From the NCBI GenBank assembly GCA_025358355.1, contig JANYJX010000034.1, forward strand, positions 1-64,000: a stretch of 64,000 nt of DNA, read 5' to 3'. A program made the position numbers and the translations under genes. The notes beneath the pieces are model-generated. The model saw nothing but the letters and a program-made list of their open reading frames with translations, did no database searches and was not told the DNA's origin. Numbering within the stretch: position 1 is the first letter of the stretch; each line of letters begins with the position of its first letter. Shown here in pieces: positions 16,072 to 23,442 of this stretch. This DNA comes from Actinomycetes bacterium. GTDB taxonomy: Bacteria; Actinomycetota; Thermoleophilia; Gaiellales; Gaiellaceae.

Positions 16072-17493
16072 TTAGGCAGCCTCGATCGCGGGCGAGAGTT
16101 GCGGCGCGACATCACGCCCGCGTACGAGGAAGACCGAGACGAGCACGCCGAGCGCGCACACCGCGGCGCCTACCCAGAACGCGTTCTGGAAGCCGTGCGT
16201 CAGCTGCTCTGGCGACGGCCGCTGGCCAACGATGAAGCCCGCGGTGGCGACCGTCGAGAGCACGGCGATGCCTAACGCACCGCCGATCTGCTGCGACGTG
16301 TTGATCAGCCCGGACGCAAGACCGGCCTCCTCAGGCTTCGTCCCGGCGAGAGAGGCGATCGTGATCGGGATGAAGCAGAACGGCATCCCGCAGCCGATGA
16401 TCAGGAAACCCGGCAGCAGATCGCCAAGATACGAGCCACCGACCGAGACCCGCGTGAAGTACAGCAGGCCCATCGTCATCATCGCCATCCCGAAGATCAA
16501 GGCCGGCTTGACGCCGACGCGGTTCACGACCTGCGCAGCGACGTTCGCCCAGATGATCGCCGTGCCTGCCACCGCAAGGTACGCAACGCCCGTCCTCAGC
16601 GGTGAGAAGCCGAGCACCTGCTGCATGTAGAGCGTCAGCATCAGGAACATCGCGAACAGCGCCGTGCCGAGGATCAGCCCGGCAATGTTCGCGGCGGTGA
16701 GCGTCTGTAGGCGGAAGATCGAGAGCGGCATCAGCGGCTCGTGGTGGCGCGCTTCCCAGGCGAGGAAGGCCGCGAGGAGAAGCACCGAGACGACAAAGAC
16801 GCCGATCGTCCTGCCGGAGCCCCAGCCCCAATCGTGGCCCTTCGTGATCCCGAGCACCAAGATGACGAGGCCAGAGGTAACGAGGATCGCGCCCAGCGCA
16901 TCGAAGCTTTTCGTCTTTTCGTCCCGGCTCTCGACGAGCAACACCGGCGTCAGGGCGAGCGCCGCGAGGCCGACGGGGACGTTCACGAAGAAGATCCAGC
17001 TCCAGTTGAGAAGATCGGTGAGGACGCCGCCGAGCAGCACGCCGGCCGCTGCGCCGACACCGCCGACCGCGCCCCAGGCGCCGAGCGCAATGTTGCGCTC
17101 GCGGCCCTCCGAGAAGGTCGTCGTCAGAATCGAGAGCGCGGCGGGCGAGATCGTCGCTGCGCCGAGGCCCTGGAACGCGCGGAACGCGATCAGCGAGCCT
17201 TCGCTCCAGGCGAGGCCGCAGAGCAGCGAGCCGAGCGTGAACAGGATCAGACCGATGAAAAACAGCCGACGTCGGCCGAGCAGGTCGGCCATGCGGCCAC
17301 CGAGCAGGAGAAAGCCGCCGAAGACGAGCGCGTACGCACTGATCACCCACTGCAGGTTCTCCTGCGAAAAGTGGAGATCCGACTGGATCGACGGCAGCGC
17401 GACGTTGACGATCGCGATGTCGAGGACGACCAGGAACTGGGTCATGCAGAGAAGGCCCAGCGCGTACCACTTCGTCTTGTTCGCAGCAACCAT
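16072..17493 (-). CDS. MFS drug exporter, DHA2 (EmrB/QacA) family
   Basis: 473 residues and about fourteen hydrophobic helices, the size and topology of proton-coupled multidrug exporters of the DHA2 family. Helix 1 carries LDIAIVNVALPSI, the usual motif D1. The loop after helix 2 has GGRMADLLGRRRLF (motif A), and motif C follows at GAVGGVGAAAGVLLGGVL in helix 5. The substrate cannot be read from sequence. It is divergent from the small secreted protein at 17573 and has no regulator next to it. Confidence 0.9.
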   Translation of the reverse strand: MVAANKTKWYALGLLCMTQFLVVLDIAIVNVALPSIQSDLHFSQENLQWVISAYALVFGGFLLLGGRMADLLGRRRLFFIGLILFTLGSLLCGLAWSEGSLIAFRAFQGLGAATISPAALSILTTTFSEGRERNIALGAWGAVGGVGAAAGVLLGGVLTDLLNWSWIFFVNVPVGLAALALTPVLLVESRDEKTKSFDALGAILVTSGLVILVLGITKGHDWGWGSGRTIGVFVVSVLLLAAFLAWEARHHEPLMPLSIFRLQTLTAANIAGLILGTALFAMFLMLTLYMQQVLGFSPLRTGVAYLAVAGTAIIWANVAAQVVNRVGVKPALIFGMAMMTMGLLYFTRVSVGGSYLGDLLPGFLIIGCGMPFCFIPITIASLAGTKPEEAGLASGLINTSQQIGGALGIAVLSTVATAGFIVGQRPSPEQLTHGFQNAFWVGAAVCALGVLVSVFLVRGRDVAPQLSPAIEAA

Positions 17494-17572
17494 GCGATTT
17501 CCCCCCGGTCTCGTTGAGAGATGGACGCTACCCGTTGGCCACAGCCAGCCGTCGAGGCGCTAGCCTGCGGGC

Positions 17573-18199
17573 ATGAACGCTGGCCGGCTTGTGCTGGCAA
17601 CGGTCGTGGGTGCGCTTGTGCTCGCGGTGGCCGCGATGTCCGCGCCGACTCCCGTGGCGCCGATCTTTCGCGTACGACCCGACTTGCGGATGTGCCCGAG
17701 CCCGATGTGCGGCGGTTTCTGGGTCGCGCACGCGAATCGCGCCACCACTCGGTGCGGCGATGGAGCAGCGCGAGCCTGGTGCTACGTGGTGGGAATCACG
17801 CTGCCCAAGCCCGTGGCATCGCGCACCGAGCTGCTCGCCCGCGGCCGGATCGTTCACCTCGGCGCCGGCGGCACGAGGCCTGCCGACCGCTTCGTGGCAA
17901 CCGCGACATGGACGGCTGCAACTCGCGCGGCTTCAACCGGCGCCGTCTATCTCGTGTCCGATAACGGCATTCGCTGCGTTCGCGCTCCATGCTTCACGTT
18001 GCGCGTTGCGACCGTCAACAGATCGCGCACCACGACCGCATCGGCCCTGGATCTCGCCGGCGTAGGTGCCGCGACGCTTGGTCAGCAGGCACAGGCCGCG
18101 CTGACGAAGGGCGGCCTGCCCGTCGCCGGGACGATCCGACGAGACGCCGACGGCGGCCGCACAATCGTCGTGACGCAGTTCTTCCTGGCGACGAGCTAG
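17573..18199 (+). CDS. Secreted protein with CPSPMCGG motif, possibly DUF6748-like
   Basis: 208 residues. A signal peptide (LATVVGALVLAVAAMSAP) is followed by RPDLRMCPSPMCGGFWVA, and later by GIRCVRAPCFTLRV. The paired Cys-x3/4-Pro-x-Cys arrangements recall secreted proteins annotated with DUF6748; I am unsure of that name. The cysteines may form disulfides outside the cytoplasm. No catalytic motif is evident. ATG start at 17573. Its stop overlaps the convergent decarboxylase stop by four bases. Confidence 0.62.
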   Translation: MNAGRLVLATVVGALVLAVAAMSAPTPVAPIFRVRPDLRMCPSPMCGGFWVAHANRATTRCGDGAARAWCYVVGITLPKPVASRTELLARGRIVHLGAGGTRPADRFVATATWTAATRAASTGAVYLVSDNGIRCVRAPCFTLRVATVNRSRTTTASALDLAGVGAATLGQQAQAALTKGGLPVAGTIRRDADGGRTIVVTQFFLATS

Positions 18200-19503
18200 A
18201 GTGCTGCGGCTTCGCGGCGGAGGACGTCCCAGGCGAGCCTGACGTCGTCCTCGGTGGTGCGCGCGTTGCCGACAGCGAGCCGCAGCACGTAACGCCCATT
18301 GAGCTTCGTGTGCGAGAGGAAGACCTCGCCCGACGCGTTGGCTCGGCGCATGATCTCCGCGTTCTCCTCGTCCGTCCCGTCGTGGCGGAAGCACACGAGC
18401 GAGAAGAACCGGTCGGCGCACACGTCCCAGCCCGGCTCGTCGCGCACCCAGCCCTCGAACAGTGCCGCCAGCCTGACGTGCTCGCGGATCAGCGCCTGCA
18501 AGCCTTCTTGGCCGTGGCAGCGCAACACCGCCCACAGCTTGAGCCCACGGAAACCGCGCCCGAGCACCTGCGAGTACTGGCTCAGACTCGTGACGTCATC
18601 GGAAACGCGGAGGTACTCAGGTACGAGGTCGAACGCGTTGCGCACGTCGTCGGGCCGCCGCGTCCACAGGACCGAGCAGCCCTGCGGCACGAACAACCAC
18701 TTGTGCGGGTTGACGACGATCGAGTCGGCCCGCTCCCAGCCGACGAAGTGCCCGCGCAACTCCGGGCAGACAGCAGCCGAGCCGGCGTAGGCGGCATCGA
18801 CGTGCAGCCAGACTCCCTCGGCGGCGCAACGATCGGCGACTGCCGCGACCGGATCCACGGCAGCACTGCTCGTCGTGCCGATCGTCGCGACGACCGCGCA
18901 CGCGTCCGTGAGATCGAGCAGCTCCGGCCTCAACGCGAAGTGCTCGTCGCCCGGGATCTTGCGCAGGTCGAGCTCGAGCAGACGCGCGGCCTTGTCGATC
19001 GACGAGTGCGCGTGCTCCGAGCACACGACGGCCCTGCTCTGCGGCCGCGCATGCCGAGCAGCCGCAAGCGCCGTGAGCGTGCTCACCGACGCGGCCTCCT
19101 CGATCTGGCCGTGCATTTCCTCGGGCAATCCGACGAGCTGGCGCAGCCAATCGAGAGAAACCTCCTCGAGTTCCTGCAGCGCCGGCGACGAGCGCCAGAG
19201 GATGCCAACCTGGTTGAGACCGGCGATCAGCAACTCCGCGAGAATCCCCGGCTCGGACGCTGTCGTCGCGAAATACGCGAAGTAGCGCGGGCTCTGCCAG
19301 TGCGTCATCCCCGGCATCAGCACGGCGTCGAGATCGCTGAGGATCTCGGCGAAGGGCTCGGCCCGCAAGGGCGGCGCAGCGGGAAGCGCAGCGCGGATAT
19401 CGCCAGGCGCGACTTGCGACAGCACCGGGAAGTCGCGTACTCGCTCGAGATACGACGCGACCCATTCGAGCGTCGCGGCGCCGTCTTCGCGGAAGGTGCT
19501 CAT
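18196..19503 (-). CDS. PLP-dependent group II amino acid decarboxylase (aromatic-L-amino-acid decarboxylase-like)
   Basis: 435 residues. Group II decarboxylases turn aromatic amino acids, or in some members glutamate, into amines. The N-terminal block MTHWQSPRYFAYFATTASEPG and the PLP-lysine motif NPHKWLFVPQGCSVLW are typical of the aromatic branch. HVDAAYAGSAAV holds the Asp that contacts the PLP pyridine nitrogen. I chose the ATG at 19503, which overlaps the polX stop (ATGA); a longer frame extends 21 residues into polX and looks non-native. Tryptophan, phenylalanine or tyrosine could be the substrate. Confidence 0.85.
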   Translation of the reverse strand: MSTFREDGAATLEWVASYLERVRDFPVLSQVAPGDIRAALPAAPPLRAEPFAEILSDLDAVLMPGMTHWQSPRYFAYFATTASEPGILAELLIAGLNQVGILWRSSPALQELEEVSLDWLRQLVGLPEEMHGQIEEAASVSTLTALAAARHARPQSRAVVCSEHAHSSIDKAARLLELDLRKIPGDEHFALRPELLDLTDACAVVATIGTTSSAAVDPVAAVADRCAAEGVWLHVDAAYAGSAAVCPELRGHFVGWERADSIVVNPHKWLFVPQGCSVLWTRRPDDVRNAFDLVPEYLRVSDDVTSLSQYSQVLGRGFRGLKLWAVLRCHGQEGLQALIREHVRLAALFEGWVRDEPGWDVCADRFFSLVCFRHDGTDEENAEIMRRANASGEVFLSHTKLNGRYVLRLAVGNARTTEDDVRLAWDVLRREAAAL

Positions 19504-21209
19504 CCCAGCATCTTGTCGATTTCGCTCCAGGGCCGCGTGTTGAGAATCTGGCTTTTGGTGAGCCACGCCCGGCGCGCCTGCGAGATCCCGTACTCGACGT
19601 AGCCGAGCGCGCTCGTCGAATGCGCGTCGCTGTCGATCGTGATCAGCGCGCCGGCCTCACCCGCGAGCCGCGCGTGCGTGTCGCGCATGTCCAGCCGATC
19701 AGGTTGCGAGTTGATCTCGAGCGCGGTCTTCGTCGCCAACGCGCGCTCGACGATGCGCTCGACATCGACCTCTGCACCCTCTCGCTTCGAGAGCCGCCGG
19801 CCCGTGAGGTGCCCGATGCAGTCGACATGCGGGTTGTCGATCGACGCGAGAATCCGCTCGGTTGGGTTCCTGTCGAACGAGGTGTGGAGCGACGCGACGA
19901 CCCAATCAAAGCCCGCCAGCACGTCGTCGGAGAGGTCGAGTGTCCCGTCGGCCTTGATGTTCACCTCGACCCCGCGCAGCAGCCGGAACGGCTTCAGTCG
20001 CGCGTTGAGATCGGCGATCTCCTCGGCCTGCTGCTCGATGCGGCCGTCGCGGAGATAGTGCGAGTGGTCGGTGACCGCGAGATAGCGGTAGCCGCGAGCG
20101 CGGGCCGCGGCCGCCATCTCCTCCGTCGTCGCCTTGCCATCCGCCGACCACGTCGAGTGACTGTGCAGATCGCCGGTGAGATCACCGACCTCGACAAGCG
20201 TGGGCAGCCGGCCTTCGCGCGCCGCCTCGAGCTCGCCCGAGTTCTCGCGCAGCTCCGGCGGGATGAAGTCGTAGCCGAGATGGCGATACACCTCTTCCTC
20301 CGTCTCGGCGGCGAAGACCGCTCCAGTCTCGACAGTCGTGACGCCGTACTCGGAGACCGAGAAGCCGCGCCGCACGGCGTCCTCGCGCAGGGCGACATTG
20401 TGATCCTTCGAGCCGGTGAAGTGCTGCAGCAGGTTGCCGTAGCTCTCGGGCGGGACGACGCGGAGATCGAAGCGCAACCCGTTGCCCGAGATCACGGTCG
20501 CCTTGGTGTCGCCGTGTGCGACGACCTCCGCAACGAAGGGCAGCGCGACGAACGCGGCAGTGAGCGCGGCGGGATCGGTGGCGGTCGCGATCAGATCGAG
20601 GTCGCGGAAGGACTCGCGTCGGCGCCGCACGCTCCCGGCCTCGGAGACACGAACCGCAGCCGGATGTGCTCGTAGCGCCTCGACCGCCGCCCGAACCGCC
20701 GGCAGGCCGACACCGAGCGGCGTCCTTGTCGGCGCCTCGGAACCGATGCCCTTGCGTAACGCGTCGAGGATCTTCTCCTCCGACCGCGCGCCGAGACCCG
20801 GAAGCGTCCGCAATCGCTCGTGCTCGGCAGCCTCCTGCAGCGCAGCGAGAGTCGAGACACCAAGCTCACGCCAAATCCGCGCGGCCGTCTTCGGGCCAAG
20901 ACCCGGGAGTCGCAGGAACGTGACGAGCTCCTCGGGAACCTCAGCGCGCCGCTTCGCGACGGCAGCCATCTCGCCGTTCTCGACGACCTCGACTAGCTTC
21001 TCCTCGATCGTCTTGCCGATTCCCGGCAGATCTTTCGCGGTTCCCGCGAGCGCCATCTCGGCGACAGATGCAGCCGTATCGCGGATGCGCGTCGCCGCGC
21101 GGCGGTACGCCACAACGCGAAAGCCCTGCTCCCCCAGAAGCTCCGAGAGATCGGCGAGCAGATCGAGCTGGTCGGCGAGCTCGGCGTTCCGGGGCAACGA
21201 ACGGGTCAC
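19500..21209 (-). CDS. polX: Family X DNA polymerase with C-terminal PHP domain
   Basis: 569 residues, the normal size for bacterial PolX, a repair polymerase with a PHP-type 3'-5' exonuclease. Helix-hairpin-helix motifs are LPGIGKTIEEKL and LPGLGPKTAARIW. The nucleotidyltransferase motif GSVRRRRESFRDLDLI supplies the metal-binding Asp pair. The PHP domain begins with DLHSHSTWSADG and contains AVTDHSH and IDSDAHSTSALG. The GTG at 21209 overlaps the stop of the decayed permease (GTGA). A longer open frame continues upstream but reads antisense-like sequence without the family's N-terminus. Confidence 0.92.
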   Translation of the reverse strand: MTRSLPRNAELADQLDLLADLSELLGEQGFRVVAYRRAATRIRDTAASVAEMALAGTAKDLPGIGKTIEEKLVEVVENGEMAAVAKRRAEVPEELVTFLRLPGLGPKTAARIWRELGVSTLAALQEAAEHERLRTLPGLGARSEEKILDALRKGIGSEAPTRTPLGVGLPAVRAAVEALRAHPAAVRVSEAGSVRRRRESFRDLDLIATATDPAALTAAFVALPFVAEVVAHGDTKATVISGNGLRFDLRVVPPESYGNLLQHFTGSKDHNVALREDAVRRGFSVSEYGVTTVETGAVFAAETEEEVYRHLGYDFIPPELRENSGELEAAREGRLPTLVEVGDLTGDLHSHSTWSADGKATTEEMAAAARARGYRYLAVTDHSHYLRDGRIEQQAEEIADLNARLKPFRLLRGVEVNIKADGTLDLSDDVLAGFDWVVASLHTSFDRNPTERILASIDNPHVDCIGHLTGRRLSKREGAEVDVERIVERALATKTALEINSQPDRLDMRDTHARLAGEAGALITIDSDAHSTSALGYVEYGISQARRAWLTKSQILNTRPWSEIDKMLG

Positions 21210-21864
21210 GACTCGATGATAGGTAGCGGCCGGCGCATCCCGACGTCCGCGATCCGCGGGTCGACAATCGACAAGACGATGTCGAGCAGAAACACGGAAA
21301 CGACGGTCACCGACGATGCGGCGATCATCACGCCGAGCAAGACGGGTAGATCCTGCCTTGGCAGAGCGTCGTAAGCGAGCTGGTCGAGCCCCGGGATGTT
21401 GAACGCCGCCTCGACGAACATCGTGCTGGCGAAGGCCCGGCCCAAGTCCATGGTCAGCATCGTCGAGATCGGGACGACCGCGTTCCGGAACGCGAGGCAG
21501 CGGACGAGCCACGGCAGAATCAGGTGATACGTCCGCTGGGACACACGACGACTCCGCCGAGGACGAGCGATGTAGTCGCAGGGATCGCCGAGCCGACGAG
21601 TTGGGCGACGGGCGCATGGTTGCTTCTCGACCGACCCAAATCGCCCTGGAAGACGAGGTAGACGAAGCCGAAGTACTCGCCGATCGCCGACCCGTGCTGT
21701 GTGATCTTGCTGCTCGCAGCGTTCGCCGCGTTCCAGGTCGTGTACCCGTTGGACGCCGAGGGATCCGCCCCTGGCGCGACGAAGAACAGCACGTACGTGA
21801 CTACGCTGACGGCCGCGGCGAGCATCGCTGACCACAGCAACCGTCCAACGAGATAGCGGAGCAC
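21206..21864 (-). pseudogene. Decayed OppB/DppB-type ABC transporter permease
   Basis: The N-terminal part in one frame (from a GTG at 21864) is a good OppB-like start: LRYLVGRLLWSAMLAAAVSVV, VLFFVAPGADPS, then PVAQLVGSAIPATTSLVLGG. Near 21535 the frame is lost and a second frame resumes with HLILPW, then FRNAVVPISTM, PGLDQLAYDALPRQDLPVL and LSIVDPRIAD, the family C-terminus. The middle of the membrane domain (about 100 residues, including most of the EAA loop) is missing. The gene is therefore broken by deletion and frameshift. No partner ATPase or binding protein is nearby. Confidence 0.75.
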
Positions 21865-21948
21865 CCCGCGCCCGGGCTTGCAGGTTTTGCCCGCGCCGCG
21901 CAAGCGGGCGCCCAAGCACATGTCGTGGCGAGCGGGCAAGATCAGTCG

Positions 21949-22692
21949 ATGCCGACGGCCGGGCCAGCCCCGCGCGCGATGGTTTGCGTGCCGACGTACA
22001 ACGAGCGTGACAACGTAGAGCCGCTCGTGCGCGCGCTTGGCGAGGTCCTCGACCTGGCCCGAGATCGTGTGCTCGTGATCGATGACAACAGTCCGGACGG
22101 AACCGGTGAGATCGCTGATCGGCTCGCAGCGGAGCTGCCGTGGGTGTCCGTGTTGCATCGCGAGCGCAAGGAGGGAATCGGCGCCGCCTACCTCGCCGGG
22201 TTCGCGGTTGCGCTCGCTGCCGGTGCCGAGCTTGTCCTGGAGGTCGACTGCGACTTCTCGCACGATCCGGCGGACGTGCCACGGTTGATCGTGGCGTGCG
22301 CAGACGGCGCGGATCTCGCGCTCGGCTCCCGCTGGGTCGAGGGCGGAGGCACGGTCAACTGGGGCCTTGGTCGCCGGATCGTGTCGCGTGGCGGCTCGCT
22401 GTACGCGCGGCTCGTTCTCGGCGTCCGCATCCGAGATCTCACCGGCGGCTTCAAATGCTTCCGCCGCGGAGTGCTGAAAGGGATCGACCTCGACGCGATC
22501 ACGACGCGCGGCTACGGCTTCCAGATCGAGGGAACGTATCGCGCACTCCGCGCGGGCTTCCGCGTGGTGGAGCTGCCGATCACGTTCATCGATCGCCGGG
22601 TCGGGGAATCGAAAATGACAGGCGGGATCATTCTCGAAGCGATGCGTCAGGTGCCGTTGCTGCGGCTCCGCGCGCTGGCCGGCCGGCTGTAG
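21949..22692 (+). CDS. Dolichol-phosphate mannosyltransferase-like GT2 glycosyltransferase
   Basis: 247 residues from the ATG at 21949; an in-frame GTG at 21925 would add eight. A GT-A fold glycosyltransferase related to DPM1/Ppm1, which makes polyprenyl-phosphate mannose from GDP-mannose. VCVPTYNERDNV opens the fold, DDNSPDGTGEIAD binds the nucleotide, EVDCDFSHDP holds the metal-binding DxD-like residues, and GSRWVEGGGTVNW and TGGFKCFRRG complete the acceptor side. There is no C-terminal membrane domain, as in the soluble catalytic module. The lipid-linked sugar could feed the membrane glycosyltransferases at 58-62 kb. Thioredoxin follows after one base. Confidence 0.85.
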   Translation: MPTAGPAPRAMVCVPTYNERDNVEPLVRALGEVLDLARDRVLVIDDNSPDGTGEIADRLAAELPWVSVLHRERKEGIGAAYLAGFAVALAAGAELVLEVDCDFSHDPADVPRLIVACADGADLALGSRWVEGGGTVNWGLGRRIVSRGGSLYARLVLGVRIRDLTGGFKCFRRGVLKGIDLDAITTRGYGFQIEGTYRALRAGFRVVELPITFIDRRVGESKMTGGIILEAMRQVPLLRLRALAGRL

Positions 22693-22693
22693 C

Positions 22694-23023
22694 GTGGCCG
22701 CGGTGGATGTCACCGACGACAGCTTCGCGGCGGCTGTGCTCGAATCCGAGCTCCCGGTGATCGTCGACTTCTGGGCGCCGTGGTGCCGGCCGTGCAAGAC
22801 CGTCGGCCGGATCCTCGACGAGCTCGAGTCGGAGCAGGGCACGCGCGTGCGGCTCGCGAAGCTGAACGTCGACGAGAACCTGGCGGTCAGCTCGCGCTAC
22901 GGCGTCTTGTCGCTGCCGACGGTGATCCTCTTTGTAGCCGGCGAGCCACGCGAGACGGTGATCGGGCCGCGGCCGAAGCAGCACTTCGAACGTGTCTTCG
23001 AGCCGTATCTGGGGGCCGGTTAG
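22694..23023 (+). CDS. Thioredoxin
   Basis: 109 residues from a GTG, the full length of a classical thioredoxin. The redox site is WCRPC (Cys31 and Cys34) inside VIVDFWAPWCRPCK; most thioredoxins have WCGPC, and Arg at the second position is a modest variation expected to alter the redox potential. The cis-proline segment is SLPTVILF. It is cytoplasmic since no signal peptide is present. It probably shares a transcript with the DPM1-like gene. Confidence 0.9.
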   Translation: MAAVDVTDDSFAAAVLESELPVIVDFWAPWCRPCKTVGRILDELESEQGTRVRLAKLNVDENLAVSSRYGVLSLPTVILFVAGEPRETVIGPRPKQHFERVFEPYLGAG

Positions 23024-23067
23024 GTCAGGTTTCGATCGGTCGCGAGACGGCTGCTACCGTCGGGCAG

Positions 23068-23442
23068 GTGGATACAACAGCCGCACGCGAGCTTCTAGCG
23101 GGTATCGCAGCACGCGACTACGGCCGCATTGAGGCGTGTTTCGCGGAGGACGCCGAGCTGCGTGCGCTCACGCCACATGAGCTGCGCGAGGAGCACGGGC
23201 CGGCTGCGATAGCGGGGCGCTACCGCGAGTGGCTCGGGTCGCTCGTCGAGTTCGAGGTGATCGACTCCAATGCAGTGGCAATCGCCGATCGGATTCGCAT
23301 CCGCTACCACTTCCGCGGCCGTGATGCCGCGAAGGGCTGGCAGGAGAACGAGCACACGACGTACGCCGAGCTCGCCGGTGGCGTGATCGCAAGACTGAAC
23401 CTCTCCTGCGCGGGCTTCCGGCCCGCGGAGCCAGCGGCCTGA
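23068..23442 (+). CDS. SnoaL-like (NTF2 fold) protein
   Basis: 124 residues from a GTG at 23068. The pattern ARELLAGIAARDYGRIEACF, then EDAELRALTP, GPAAIAGRYREWLG and IRIRYHFRGR is typical of SnoaL-like polyketide-cyclase-fold proteins, whose cone-shaped pocket serves many unrelated reactions. The substrate is unknown. Its TGA overlaps the apparent CTG start of the helicase gene, suggesting coupled translation. Confidence 0.7.
   Translation: MDTTAARELLAGIAARDYGRIEACFAEDAELRALTPHELREEHGPAAIAGRYREWLGSLVEFEVIDSNAVAIADRIRIRYHFRGRDAAKGWQENEHTTYAELAGGVIARLNLSCAGFRPAEPAA

Noticed and set aside
19503-19566. An N-terminal extension of the decarboxylase starting at 19566
   Set aside because: It overlaps polX, has no family similarity, and the ATG at 19503 gives a standard coupled junction.
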